Shown here: one piece after another, positions 1 through 9,733 of the stretch
Position numbering within the stretch: position 1 is the stretch's first letter
How the letters are laid out: each line of letters begins with the position of its first letter
Assembly (NCBI RefSeq): GCF_007750395.1
Contig: NZ_CP036281.1
Location: 2,193,001 to 2,257,000, forward strand
From: Polystyrenella longa
GTDB taxonomy: Bacteria > Planctomycetota > Planctomycetia > Planctomycetales > Planctomycetaceae
Direction of reading: 5' to 3'
DNA length: 64,000 bases
Notes under the pieces: model-generated
Database searches by the model: none
What the model was told of the DNA's origin: nothing
What the model saw: the letters and a program-made list of their open reading frames with translations, nothing else
Position numbers and translations under genes: made by a program

Positions 1-2
1 TG

Positions 3-536
3 GCAATTCTAGAGTCGACACATCGTTCTGAGGATGAAGATGTTGACGCCGACGTTCCTGTCAGTAGTCTGCTTACTTTGGATACAATTGAAGTCCCATT
101 GCAGGCGAGAACGCGTGTTTCAGTGTTGGAGTCGCTGGTGGAACTGGCGGGCCGGACTTACCAAATCTGGGAGCCGGCGTCGGTTCTCAAAGCGGTCCGC
201 GAACGTGAAGAAACCTTTTCTACTGCGGTTGAAAATGGTGTCGCTTTTCCTCACCCGCGTAATCCTCTTCCTGAGAGTATTGGCGAACCCCTGATTGCCT
301 ACGGTCGCACATTTACTGGCATTCCTTTCGGGGCTCCCAAGCGGCAGATGACGGATCTGTTCTTTCTGATTCTCTGTCGCGATTCACGGACTCACTTGCA
401 GGTTCTGGCTCGTTTGGGGCGTATCCTGCAACTTCCCGGATTGCTTGAAGAACTTCGGCAAGCGGACGACGCCCGTTCTTCCTACGATGTCATTTGTAAA
501 GCAGATAACCAGGTCAGTGAAACTGAAGTGGAATAG
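3..536 (+). CDS. PTS EIIA type-2 (PtsN/fructose-like) domain protein, 5' partial
   Basis: The frame is open from the left edge of the window, so the protein starts outside; 177 residues are visible. The fold is that of a type-2 EIIA domain: the phosphoacceptor histidine sits in the motif VAFPHPR (about residue 84 of the visible part), followed by a hydrophobic strand (DLFFLILC) and the helix HLQVLARLGRIL. In the family this histidine takes phosphate from HPr. No EIIB, EIIC or HPr gene is adjacent, so a regulatory (PtsN-like) role is more likely than sugar transport. A TTG codon at 78 could be read as a start but lies inside the continuous frame, so I treat it as internal. Planctomycete relatives usually carry an N-terminal DNA-binding segment, which here would lie outside the window. 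Confidence 0.8.
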   Translation, partial: AILESTHRSEDEDVDADVPVSSLLTLDTIEVPLQARTRVSVLESLVELAGRTYQIWEPASVLKAVREREETFSTAVENGVAFPHPRNPLPESIGEPLIAYGRTFTGIPFGAPKRQMTDLFFLILCRDSRTHLQVLARLGRILQLPGLLEELRQADDARSSYDVICKADNQVSETEVE

Positions 537-714
537 AGCGAACTGATTTCATAAGTCGCTTCATCGCCAAAGGGAAAATGACTTTTTAACAGTATTTTTC
601 GTTTGGATTTCGCTACACTTATTTCTTACCCGAGATTGCGCCCGGGTTTCGTGTCCTGTGAAATAACATCGAGACGCTTCACTTTTCACATTCTGCAAGG
701 AACGAGGAATTAGT

Positions 715-1446
715 ATGTCCGTCGAACTGCCTGAACCGTTGGATCTGATCGCCGTCGGAGCTCATCCCGATGATGTCGAAATTGCCTGCGGGGGGACTCT
801 TGCCCGATTGATCCAACAAGGATATCGAGTGGGTATTGTTGATCTGACGGATGGTGAACCGACTCCCGGCAGCCCCAGTCCCGACGTTCGCCTGGCGGAA
901 GCACAAGAGGCAGCTCGAATTCTGGGAGTCACTGTCAGGGAAACATTGAATCTCTCCAATCGTAAATTGTTCGACGATTATGAAGGCCGTGTAGAGCTGG
1001 CTAAGATTTTCCGAAGATATCGGCCGAAAGTGGTTCTTGGAATTGCAGGCAAAACTCCTCTGGCCTCTCCTGACCATTTGGAGGCGGCAAACCTGACAGA
1101 CGCGGCCGTGTTCTATTCTCGATTGACGAAATGGGATGATCAGTTTGACCATTTACCTGTGCATACCATTACACGTCAGATCTGGTATCCGCTTAGTCTA
1201 AGAAATTTAACCATTCCGGAGGGAGAAGGTCGATTCGTAGTCGATATCAGTGAGACGTTGGATTTGAAATTAGAATCTGTAAGAGCCTATAAGACTCAAT
1301 TTCCACCTACGAAAGAAAGCGTATTCAAAATGGTGGAAGGGATGGCGATGCATGTGGGCGCTTGTGCAGGTTTTGAGGCAGGTGAGTTATTTGTTTCGAC
1401 CCGAGTGCTGGGGACTTCTGATTTTATGCAGACAGTTCTCTCGTAA
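715..1446 (+). CDS. PIG-L family deacetylase, BshB1-like
   Basis: 243 residues. It belongs to the zinc-dependent LmbE/PIG-L deacetylase family. The signature AHPDDVE lies at residues 16-22 (His17, Asp19 and Asp20 form the zinc/base site) and the third ligand is in SPDHLEA near residue 120. The segment GIVDLTDGE is typical of BshB1, which removes acetyl from GlcNAc-malate in bacillithiol synthesis. The start is ATG with a good ribosome site (AGGAACGAGGAA) just upstream. No bshA or bshC is visible nearby, so the bacillithiol assignment is family-based; another N-acetyl-sugar substrate remains possible. Confidence 0.85.
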   Translation: MSVELPEPLDLIAVGAHPDDVEIACGGTLARLIQQGYRVGIVDLTDGEPTPGSPSPDVRLAEAQEAARILGVTVRETLNLSNRKLFDDYEGRVELAKIFRRYRPKVVLGIAGKTPLASPDHLEAANLTDAAVFYSRLTKWDDQFDHLPVHTITRQIWYPLSLRNLTIPEGEGRFVVDISETLDLKLESVRAYKTQFPPTKESVFKMVEGMAMHVGACAGFEAGELFVSTRVLGTSDFMQTVLS

Positions 1447-1656
1447 TGTGAATAGATGTTTCAGGCTGTTTTCCGTATAATAATCGGGCTTATAGCGGGC
1501 ACCATGATCTTTGCCAGACACCACTTACCCTCTTTCGTCTGGTGGTTGATCGTGGGATACTATTAGGCGTCCCCTGTCTATCACAAACCTCCTCTGCAAC
1601 TCTCCATTCGTGGGAGCAAGAGCGGTTCTCTCTCCGATTCAGGTTTCTAATTTATT

Positions 1657-2394
1657 ATGGTCGCTATACGTCACGGCTCTGTCTGTATCACCGGTAACTT
1701 CAGAGAGAATAATGAAGATCGTTGCCTTGCCGATGATCAACAAAGATTCTTCCTGGTTTGCGATGGTATGGGAGGACAGGCGGCGGGTGAAAAGGCGAGC
1801 GAACTGGCGACAGAACTGGTTGCTAAAAAGCTAAACCAATTAGTTCCCTTCGAATCGGCGACTGCCGAGCAGGTTCGGGAAGCGGTCAATAAATCGATCG
1901 AACACGCCAACCTCGAAATCATGGCACTGGGAGAGATAGAACCCGAGTACCATAAGATGGGAACAACGATTGTCTTCCTGCTTAACCTGGGCGACCGGTT
2001 ATACATGGGAGGCGTGGGAGATAGTCGCATTTATCTCTATCGCGGCGGCAAATTGCAGCAGCTGACGAAAGACCATTCGCTGACTCAGGCACTCGTGGAA
2101 GCAGGAACTATTAAACCTGAAGAAGCTGCAACGCACCGATTCCGGAATGTTCTGTTTCGTTATCTCGGTTCTAAAGAAGGTGGCGACGGGGTCGACTTGA
2201 TTGAGAAGTCTCTCGAACCAGGGGACCGCTATCTCCTCTGCTCTGATGGAGTCATGGATGGTGCCAGTGATGATCAGTTGCAGGAACTGATCTCTAGTGG
2301 CGATGATCCACAGAGGGCCGCAGAAAATATCGTCGATGCCGCGCTTGAGGGTGGCAGTCGAGATAATATCACCTGCTTGACGATCTTCGTCTGA
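1657..2394 (+). CDS. PP2C-family protein serine/threonine phosphatase (PrpC/Stp-like)
   Basis: 245 residues, the normal length for a stand-alone bacterial PP2C phosphatase. The metal-binding motifs are in order: ENNED (residues 17-21), CDGMGG (35-40), GVGDSR in the middle, then SDGVMDG and SRDNITCL near the C-terminus. These coordinate the two Mn/Mg ions used to remove phosphate from Ser/Thr. No kinase gene is adjacent in the window. There is no signal peptide or membrane segment, so it is cytoplasmic. The start is the ATG at 1657; it has no obvious ribosome site. Confidence 0.93.
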   Translation: MVAIRHGSVCITGNFRENNEDRCLADDQQRFFLVCDGMGGQAAGEKASELATELVAKKLNQLVPFESATAEQVREAVNKSIEHANLEIMALGEIEPEYHKMGTTIVFLLNLGDRLYMGGVGDSRIYLYRGGKLQQLTKDHSLTQALVEAGTIKPEEAATHRFRNVLFRYLGSKEGGDGVDLIEKSLEPGDRYLLCSDGVMDGASDDQLQELISSGDDPQRAAENIVDAALEGGSRDNITCLTIFV

Positions 2395-3037
2395 GCAGAA
2401 AGCGAACATGATTCCACTTTGTTTTCTCTTAAAGTTTTCTCTGTAGATTTCCTCTACAGGAACGTGCGTGCAAATCACCGTCACGAATCTCGTTGATCAG
2501 AATGGAATCAGCCGTTGTAGGGGAGATGACTGATTGATCTTGGGCCGGGGGCTTCTAAACTTCACTTGCCCTGCTCCGATTCTCCGGTTCCCTTCATATT
2601 GCTCCGCACTGACTGTCACTTCGAATTCGACCCTTAACGCTTACTTTCAGGGCTAATTGACTGTTGCCGAAACGCAACGGATCGTTTAAGGCGGTGCGAC
2701 AGGTCCATTAACGGAGAGAATTTAGGTTGTTTGGACGTCGACATAAGTAATTCGATCTGGGAAAATGTCAGAATAAGGGTGAGTAGGTACTTACCGAAAA
2801 CTGCGAAAATTCCGTCACTCTGAGTATTCTGAGCGTACTTAACTAATAGAGCGGCTCGTTATGTTCTCTGTGAACCCCACCTGAATTCCCGCTGAGGCAC
2901 CTTCCTGAACTCGTAATACTTCTGTTTTGACTGTTCGCCCAACACAACTGGCGAGGTCTTTCCGCAAGGTGGCGGGTGAAACTCTGGTTTCACAGAAGTG
3001 ATCAACTATCGCGAATCCCCCTGCGAGACTTATCGAA
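2395..3037. other. Intergenic region with one leader hairpin
   Basis: No reading frame here looks like a gene. The right end is the leader of the metalloprotease gene and contains a perfect 7-bp stem with a 4-nt loop at 2976-2993. A second small stem (GTTGC/GCAAC) lies near 2663. No promoter could be assigned with confidence. Confidence 0.5.
2976..2993 (+). repeat. Leader hairpin GTGAAAC-tctg-GTTTCAC
   Basis: A perfect 7-bp inverted repeat with a 4-nt loop lies 44 bases upstream of the metalloprotease start. There is no T-run after it, so it is not a terminator. It could be a leader structure or an operator; nothing distinguishes these. Confidence 0.4.
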
Positions 3038-5809
3038 ATGCAAACGAGACAAACTATGATTTCTGCCCGAAGACATATGCTACCGATGCTGATTGCAGCA
3101 ACCTGCTTGCTGGGATCTTACTCGACGGTTCACGCCGAAGAAGCGAAATCAAAATTTGAGACATTAACCACTGCTAAGGGGATGAAACATGTCTCCGGCA
3201 TGTGGGATATTTACTACAGCGAAGAGAAGATGCTGGTGCATCTCAAATCGACCCACCTGAATAAGGACTACCTTTTCCTGACCTCCATCGCCCGGGGGAT
3301 CAGCGAAGGGGCTGTTCTGGGAGGTATGAGTTGGGGCTTTGGAGACGACGTTCTCTGGAGCTTTAAAAAGGTCGGAGAAAAAATCCACGTCCTGCGTCGC
3401 AATGTCCGGTTCAAAGCGGATCCGAAAACACCTGAGGCAGAAGCGGTCAAACTTGCTTACAGCGACAGTGTGCTGTATGCCCTGCCTATTCTGGAGACGG
3501 AAAAGGGGGGCGACCTGGTCGACATGTCCAAGATTTTCATGAGTGATGACCAGGGTATTGGACGTTCGTTAGGGGCCGGATTTCGATTTGCTTCGGATCG
3601 TTCTACCTGGTCTAGTATCAAAGCATTTCCTCACAATGTTGAATTGCAGGTGGCCGCCGTGTATTCGGGAATCGGGCGCGAATTTGATACAGTTCCCGAT
3701 GCTCGGGGTGTTCAGATCAATGTCCATTACAGCATCAGTGAACTGCCGAAATCATCCTACAAACCACGCGTAGCGGACGATCGGGTGGGTTACTTCCTGA
3801 CTGTGCATAAGAACTTTTCCAAGAACCCCGAAGAACGTCATTTCGTGCGTTACATCAATCGCTGGAACTTGGAAAAAGAAGCTCCCGATGCGAAACGATC
3901 TTTACCTAAGAAGCCGATCGTCTTCCATATGGAGAAAACCATTCCCAAACATCTGCGTCCGATTGTGCGAGGTGGGATTCTGGAATGGAACAAAGCATTT
4001 GAAAAGATTGGTTTCGATAGTGCGATTCAAGTCGTTCAGCAAAGTGAAGATGAAACATGGGACCCAGAAGATGTTCGCTATAACACCTTTCGCTGGATCA
4101 CGGCGGAAGCCGGGTTTGCGATGGGCCCCTCCCGTGTGAACCCGCTTACGGGTGAAATTCTTGATGCGGATATTATTTTTGACGCCAGCTTCCTGCGATA
4201 CTGGCAAATGCGTTACGAACTCTTCTCGGCGGAATCGGCCCGGGAACTGATGGGTAGAAACTTACCGCCCAGCGTGGTCAATCGCTGGAATCAGCGGCAG
4301 GAAACCATTCTGCCAAACAATCTGGCTGTCAAACTCGAGCCGCTGCGTCAATACCAGGAATCTCTTTCGAGCCATTCGCACGAAATGGGAAATCATTCCT
4401 GTTACTACTGCAATGGTATGCAGCAACAGATGGGCTTTGCCGCTGCCGTACTAATGGCACAAGAAGATAAAGACAAAGACAAAGAAGGCGAAAAGAAGGA
4501 CGAACTGCCGGAAGAGTTTCTGGAGCAGGCATTGAAAGAAGTGGTTATGCACGAAGTGGGTCACACCCTGGGATTGCGGCATAACTTCAAGGCGAGTAGC
4601 TGGAAGACTTTGGAAGAACTGTCCAATAAAGAGGCGGGTCATGAAAATGGCATTGTTGCATCTGTCATGGACTATGCTCCCGCAAACATTGCCCCGGACA
4701 AAGAGAGTCAAGGTTTATATTACACGACGACCCTCGGCCCTTATGACGAATGGGCGATCGAATATGGATACAAAGTTGATGCGGATGATAAAGAACTTCC
4801 TAAAATTGCAGCTCGCGGTCACGAGGAAGGACTCGAATACGCGACCGACGAAGATACAACTTATTACAACTCTGACCCGTTGACCAACCGGTTTGACCTG
4901 GGTAAAGACCCCTTGCAATACGTGACTCGCCAGATGAAATTGACGAGTGACCTGATCCCCAAGGTGATTGAACGGGCTTCGGAAGATGGTGAGAGCTATC
5001 AGCGTGTGCGGACAGCATTTAATATGCTCTTCAGTGAGTACTGGAGGTCAGCTATTTTCGCCGCTCGTTACGTCGGTGGCATATATGTTCATCGCGATCA
5101 CAAAGGGGATTCGGAACGACCACCATTTAAAGTGGTAGAGGCAGAGAAACAGCGAGAGGCAATGGCACTCCTGATGGAGTCCGTTTTCGATTCGCCTACC
5201 TATGATTCAAAAGTACTCAACTATCTGGGACCAAGTCGCTGGCGACATTGGGGAACGAATGATTTGAATCGTCTCGATTACCCTATTCATGATCAGGTTG
5301 CCGTGATGCAGAAGCAAATTCTGATGCACCTGCTCGGGGGCTTAACCCTTTCTCGACTTTACGAAAATGAGACAAAGGTTGCCCCGGAAGAGGCGATCTA
5401 TTCTGTTTCCGAACATTTACAGCTAATGGTGGATGGAATCTTTTCGGAATGGAAAGCTGCCGAAGCGGAAGGCGAGTTCAACATTCGCGCTCCTTACATC
5501 GATAGCTTCCGTCGGAATATTCAACGACAGACGTTGAAGGAACTGATTTATCTGGTGAACCAGGGACTTGAAACTCCAGATGAGACTCTTTCCGATTTCA
5601 TGGAACGACTTTCGTTCGCTTCTGAAGTTCCAGAAGAGGCGAGGACGTTAGCACGTATTCATCTACAAAAACTGGATGAGCAAATCACGGCAACGCTCGG
5701 CAACGACAAGCTGAAGCTGGATGATTACAGCCGTGCCCATTTACAGGACTCTCAACTGCGAATTCGTCAGGTTCTGAATTCGACGTTTACGATTCCGTCC
5801 GTGAACTGA
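3038..5809 (+). CDS. Secreted zinc-dependent metalloprotease (DUF5117/DUF4953 type)
   Basis: 923 residues with an N-terminal signal peptide (hydrophobic core MLPMLIAATCLLGSYSTVHA). The active site is the metzincin motif HEVGHTLGLRH, His505 onwards, followed by the Met-turn-like SVMDYAP about 40 residues later. The N-terminal half has the DUF5117 layout and the catalytic half the DUF4953 layout; members are large exported or outer-surface proteases of unknown substrate found in Bacteroidetes and Planctomycetes. A charged, low-complexity Lys/Asp/Glu insert (about residues 470-490) precedes the catalytic helix. The start could also be the second ATG at 3056; neither has a strong ribosome site. 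A strong terminator follows at 5841. Confidence 0.88.
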   Translation: MQTRQTMISARRHMLPMLIAATCLLGSYSTVHAEEAKSKFETLTTAKGMKHVSGMWDIYYSEEKMLVHLKSTHLNKDYLFLTSIARGISEGAVLGGMSWGFGDDVLWSFKKVGEKIHVLRRNVRFKADPKTPEAEAVKLAYSDSVLYALPILETEKGGDLVDMSKIFMSDDQGIGRSLGAGFRFASDRSTWSSIKAFPHNVELQVAAVYSGIGREFDTVPDARGVQINVHYSISELPKSSYKPRVADDRVGYFLTVHKNFSKNPEERHFVRYINRWNLEKEAPDAKRSLPKKPIVFHMEKTIPKHLRPIVRGGILEWNKAFEKIGFDSAIQVVQQSEDETWDPEDVRYNTFRWITAEAGFAMGPSRVNPLTGEILDADIIFDASFLRYWQMRYELFSAESARELMGRNLPPSVVNRWNQRQETILPNNLAVKLEPLRQYQESLSSHSHEMGNHSCYYCNGMQQQMGFAAAVLMAQEDKDKDKEGEKKDELPEEFLEQALKEVVMHEVGHTLGLRHNFKASSWKTLEELSNKEAGHENGIVASVMDYAPANIAPDKESQGLYYTTTLGPYDEWAIEYGYKVDADDKELPKIAARGHEEGLEYATDEDTTYYNSDPLTNRFDLGKDPLQYVTRQMKLTSDLIPKVIERASEDGESYQRVRTAFNMLFSEYWRSAIFAARYVGGIYVHRDHKGDSERPPFKVVEAEKQREAMALLMESVFDSPTYDSKVLNYLGPSRWRHWGTNDLNRLDYPIHDQVAVMQKQILMHLLGGLTLSRLYENETKVAPEEAIYSVSEHLQLMVDGIFSEWKAAEAEGEFNIRAPYIDSFRRNIQRQTLKELIYLVNQGLETPDETLSDFMERLSFASEVPEEARTLARIHLQKLDEQITATLGNDKLKLDDYSRAHLQDSQLRIRQVLNSTFTIPSVN

Positions 5810-5840
5810 TTCTCGCTTTAAAAGCGTGATCTTATACCAA

Positions 5841-5871
5841 ACGCCTCCCGAGTATTCGGGAGGCGTTTTTT
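5841..5871 (+). terminator. Rho-independent terminator after the metalloprotease gene
   Basis: A perfect 11-bp GC-rich stem (ACGCCTCCCGA paired with TCGGGAGGCGT, loop GTAT) is followed directly by TTTTTT. It lies 31 bases after the stop codon. Confidence 0.95.
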
Positions 5872-6075
5872 GTTTGTACCGGTTGTCCGTTCTGGCGAAT
5901 CGGGACGGGTTAACAGGGATTTAGCGAGCAGGTTCCAAGAGATGTGGAGCACTTTGCGGGATGGTAACGGTGAGAGTCTTCCGCGACAGGCCATTCACAG
6001 CAGAGAGATTGAGGAAACCTGTTCAAAGTCGTCGATGAATCGGGTAAGTCTCTGTTTTATTGAAGGTCTTTCCCG

Positions 6076-6972
6076 ATGGCGTTACGTTTCTTCCTGATTC
6101 CTGTTAGAGCTACCAGCTTAGTAATGGTGAGTGCGTTTTTGTTGACGCTGCTCGGCGGTTGCCAGGCTCCAGAACAGGAATATATTGAGGTGAAACGTGT
6201 TCATGAACAATTAACGCCGACTGAGATTCGTGATTACTTGAAGATTGTTTATTCGCTCCCGACTCCGAAGGTACCCGAACTGGCTCCCGCCTATGCTCCA
6301 CCGGCGGACTGGGAACGAACCCGCACGTTGAGTGTTCATGACCTGGTTCTGGAAGAAGAGAAATATATTGATCAACTCTGGAATGAAGAAGTTCTTGTTC
6401 GACAACTGATGCGGAACAAACCGTTGATGAAACGGTTGAAACGGGCCCACATGACGCCGCAACAATTCGTCGGCTTTACATACACGATTGGCATGTCTCT
6501 CAGCCGAGCGACGATTCGTGATAATCAGGACTTGCGTCAGATTCTGGAAGAAGGTGGACGAGCGATGCATCGGTTGAAAGAAGATAAACGCTCTTTTTCC
6601 GTTTTGAGTGAAGAGAACGAAGAAGACATGCACATCGTTCTTCGAAATGCGATGTGGATCACCCGCGTGAATCGAGTTGAGAATTTAATGAAAGTGCCGC
6701 CGGAGAACGTCTCTCTTGTCCGCCAATATGCCAAACAACTCACGCCCATCTTCCCAGATGATTTCAAACAAAACCCACTGGATAAAGTGCAAGACTTGCT
6801 GGTGGAATTCGGGTTACCGTTCGAGGAGACCGAATTGGTGGGAACGGATGTTGATATGTCGTGGGAGAAGAGCGAGGCCCGTGTCGGATTTGACGAACCA
6901 GGCGCAGACGGGAATTCACGAGAATTACAAACAGAACTTCTCCGTGTAAAAGACGTGCTACAGAAACATTAA
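6076..6972 (+). CDS. Putative lipoprotein of unknown function
   Basis: 298 residues. The N-terminus has a positively charged start, a hydrophobic core and a lipobox LLGGC at about residues 25-29, so the mature protein should be lipid-anchored at Cys29. The rest is hydrophilic and mostly helical, rich in charged residues, with no motif I recognise. A weak alternative is a start at the ATG at 6124 inside the signal peptide. It stands alone between a terminator and a convergent gene. Function unknown. Confidence 0.75.
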   Translation: MALRFFLIPVRATSLVMVSAFLLTLLGGCQAPEQEYIEVKRVHEQLTPTEIRDYLKIVYSLPTPKVPELAPAYAPPADWERTRTLSVHDLVLEEEKYIDQLWNEEVLVRQLMRNKPLMKRLKRAHMTPQQFVGFTYTIGMSLSRATIRDNQDLRQILEEGGRAMHRLKEDKRSFSVLSEENEEDMHIVLRNAMWITRVNRVENLMKVPPENVSLVRQYAKQLTPIFPDDFKQNPLDKVQDLLVEFGLPFEETELVGTDVDMSWEKSEARVGFDEPGADGNSRELQTELLRVKDVLQKH

Positions 6973-7044
6973 ACCCATCAGAAGATTTCAGGGTTGCTGA
7001 GCATCTGAATCGCACTGAAACTGTATTTTACACTCTACGAGTTT

Positions 7045-8286
7045 TTATTCAGCCAGTTTAAAACAGAGGAACTGTTCATCATCTCGAATGAGGAAGTAAC
7101 CGCGCGAGAGCGCGGGCAAGGCACGGGTGGTGCCGCTAGTGAGTTGAGCTTCGTCTAACTGTTGATACTCCGATACGTTCGCCGCCAGAAGGAGGAGAGT
7201 GCCGCTGGTATTCATGTGCAGCAACTTGTCTCCTGCAAGAATCAAGGTCGCATAACCGAGATCATCTTTCTTCCATCGTATCTCAGGCTTGGTTGGGTCC
7301 AGGCAGCACAGGACCGGGTCTCCGACATCCTGACGACCGTCGATGCCGAACAGATTGCCTTGGTAGGGAATACTGGTCGTGTATTGACTGGCCAGAATCG
7401 ATTCGTCCTGCCATTCCGTCTTCAGCCCCTGTGGGGTGATCTTCCCCCATACCGAGCCCACTCCGTAACTGGCCGAGAGCAGGAAATGGTCCCCTGACAA
7501 AACCGGATTGGCGGCGTTGACAGTGGGACCACGTTTTCCAAAAGGGATGCTATCGACAACTTTGCCACTGTCGGCTTCCAATAGGAACGTCGTCATACGA
7601 GCAGAGAGCAGCACGAACTTCCTCCCCCCTGCTTCGTACAAAACGGGTGACGAATAGCTGGCGTGTTCGGATGTTGTTTTCCAGATGACTTCGCCCGTGG
7701 TTTTGTTGAAGGCGACCACTCCCGCGTCTGTGCGAAATCCACCGGCGTTGATGATGATGAGATCGTCCACGATCAAAGGACACGAACCGGGACCGAAGTA
7801 ACCTTCCTGAGCGCGAAACTCCTGAATCAGGTTCTTCTGCCAGCGGATTTCTCCAGATTGCAGATCGAGTGCGGCGAGGATGCCTGAAGCGCCGTAGACA
7901 TAGACAGAGCCGTTCTGAATCAAGGGAACAGCCAATGGGCCGTCAGTAGATCCAAACTGAGGCCGGAAACGGGTAGGAAAACGAGTGGTCCATTGTGTTT
8001 CGCCCGACTCAAGCGAACAACATTCGACCAGTTCTTCGTCTTGCTGGCGATGAAAAAGGATGACTTGATCGCCGAGAATTGCAGCACCGGCAGACCCGGA
8101 TCCGACAGGGTGCGTCCATACTTCCAGGGGGCCGTTCGGCGGAAAGTGATTTGGTAGCTTTTCATCAACGGCGATCCCATTTCGATCCGGCCCCAGAATC
8201 TGTGGCCAATCCCCTGCTAACGTTGTCTTCGAGAATCCGAAAAGAACGCAGAGAAGAACAGCGAAAAGCTTTACATGGTTGATCAC
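7045..8286 (-). CDS. Secreted PQQ-like beta-propeller repeat protein
   Basis: About 413 residues from the GTG at 8286. The repeats have the PQQ-like quinoprotein pattern: AALDLQSGEIRW, AFNKTTGEVIW and similar W-terminated blades, opening with DWPQILGPDRNGIA, which is the usual start of planctomycete outer-membrane-assembly/BamB-like propellers. These proteins are exported and usually have no demonstrated cofactor. The frame is open further upstream (to an ATG at 8385 or TTG at 8394). I prefer the GTG because it has AGGA eight bases upstream and puts a clean signal peptide (core VKLFAVLLCVLFGF, cleavage after TTLA) at the very N-terminus. Confidence 0.85.
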   Translation of the reverse strand: MINHVKLFAVLLCVLFGFSKTTLAGDWPQILGPDRNGIAVDEKLPNHFPPNGPLEVWTHPVGSGSAGAAILGDQVILFHRQQDEELVECCSLESGETQWTTRFPTRFRPQFGSTDGPLAVPLIQNGSVYVYGASGILAALDLQSGEIRWQKNLIQEFRAQEGYFGPGSCPLIVDDLIIINAGGFRTDAGVVAFNKTTGEVIWKTTSEHASYSSPVLYEAGGRKFVLLSARMTTFLLEADSGKVVDSIPFGKRGPTVNAANPVLSGDHFLLSASYGVGSVWGKITPQGLKTEWQDESILASQYTTSIPYQGNLFGIDGRQDVGDPVLCCLDPTKPEIRWKKDDLGYATLILAGDKLLHMNTSGTLLLLAANVSEYQQLDEAQLTSGTTRALPALSRGYFLIRDDEQFLCFKLAE

Positions 8287-8553
8287 GAGCAGATTCCTGT
8301 TGACGAAAAAAGTATCTTGCGAACGAAGTTTCAAATTTGATCTTCGAGTTTTTATGAACGATTTGCAAGCGAACCCCTCCGACATCGCATTCAACCTCGT
8401 TCACTTCGGCTTCCTGTAATAGCAGGATTTTTCCGGGTACACTTTTGAAGCGGCGGCAATTTATCTAGGGTTGGTAGACTGGCCTTGGTATTGTGGCCAA
8501 TGTAAAATACGGCCTTTATTGAAAATTCCCTCTCTCTCGATCACGGGATTGTG

Positions 8554-9732
8554 ATGAAAATTGAACGGATAGAAACGCTTGTTTGCCATGCCCGCATGCG
8601 GAACTGGATCTTCGTGAAAGTGGTCACGGACCAGCCCGGTCTCGTGGGTTGGGGAGAAGCAACACTCGAATGGCACACTCGCAGCGTGGTGGGTGCGATC
8701 GAGGATATTTCTCAATTACTGGTGGGGCAGGATCCCACCCGAATCGAATACCTATGGCAAATGATGTGGCGGCAGCATTTCTGGCATGGCAACGGTATCG
8801 TTCGGGGAACGGCTATCGCCGGTATCGATTTGGCGTTGTGGGATATTCTCGGCAAGGTCGCGAACCTTCCCTGTCACCGACTGTGGGGTGGTCCCGTGCG
8901 CGACTACATTCGTTTGTACTGCCATCTGGGCGGCGGTAAAATGGAAGACTTCTATAATACACCGATTGACGAGGCGGCTCGCTTCGGAGACTTGGCGCAG
9001 GCGGCGGTGGAGAATGGCTATTCCGCATTCAAGTCGATGGCCGTACCTGCAACTGCACCGATCGAAGGTACGAAACCAATTCGTGCTGCAGAGGCCTGCG
9101 TCGCCGCAATGAAGGATGCTGTCGGAGATGACGTGGACATCATGGTGGATTGCCATGCCCGCCCTTCTCCGGCGATGGGGATGCAGTTTGCGAAAGCTCT
9201 GGAACCTTATGATCTGTATTTCTTCGAAGAACCCTGCTGGCCCGAGCAAGTCGATAGTCTCGCGGCTATTAACGCGGCAGTGCGAACACCGATTGCGACG
9301 GGCGAACGCTTAACGCATCTGGCAGCATTCAAAGAACTATTCGATAAACGCGGATGCGAAATTTGCCAACTCGATATCACACATTGTGGTGGTTTATCAG
9401 AAGCTCGAAGAATCGCGGCCCTCGCGGAGTCACACCGGATCGCACTCGCTCCTCACAATCCACAGGGGCCGATCAGTACTTCCGCTTCGATCGAGTTCGG
9501 TTTTTCTCAGCCAAGCTACATTATCTGCGAGTCTGTAAATAACGATGTTCCGTGGCGATATGATGTTGTGACGGAAGGTTACGTAACTGACGAATCGAAC
9601 CGAACTGTGCGTCCGTCGGACAAACCGGGCTTGGGAGTCGAAGTGAACGAAGAAGAAATCAAAAAACATCCGTTCGAACAGGAGTTGCCTCAACGGCAAT
9701 TCTATGCCGACGGTAGCGTGGGAGACTGGTAG
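8554..9732 (+). CDS. D-galactonate dehydratase family enzyme (enolase superfamily)
   Basis: 392 residues, the usual length for the family. Catalytic residues fall at the same spacing as in DgoD: metal ligands Asp199 (VDCH), Glu225 (FFEEP) and Glu251 (TGERL), 26 apart each, with acid/base candidates His201 and His301 (APHNPQG), 100 apart. The reaction is dehydration of D-galactonate or a close sugar acid to the 2-keto-3-deoxy acid. It is first in a tight operon with a ceramidase-like gene (1-base gap) and a DHDPS-family aldolase, fitting a dehydratase-then-aldolase pathway. GTG at 8551 is an alternative start one codon upstream. Substrate within the mandelate racemase group is inferred. Confidence 0.9.
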   Translation: MKIERIETLVCHARMRNWIFVKVVTDQPGLVGWGEATLEWHTRSVVGAIEDISQLLVGQDPTRIEYLWQMMWRQHFWHGNGIVRGTAIAGIDLALWDILGKVANLPCHRLWGGPVRDYIRLYCHLGGGKMEDFYNTPIDEAARFGDLAQAAVENGYSAFKSMAVPATAPIEGTKPIRAAEACVAAMKDAVGDDVDIMVDCHARPSPAMGMQFAKALEPYDLYFFEEPCWPEQVDSLAAINAAVRTPIATGERLTHLAAFKELFDKRGCEICQLDITHCGGLSEARRIAALAESHRIALAPHNPQGPISTSASIEFGFSQPSYIICESVNNDVPWRYDVVTEGYVTDESNRTVRPSDKPGLGVEVNEEEIKKHPFEQELPQRQFYADGSVGDW

Positions 9733-9733
9733 G

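Noticed and set aside
5870-6097. 75-residue plus-strand frame after the metalloprotease terminator
   Set aside because: No family character, starts inside the terminator T-run and overlaps the start of the lipoprotein gene.
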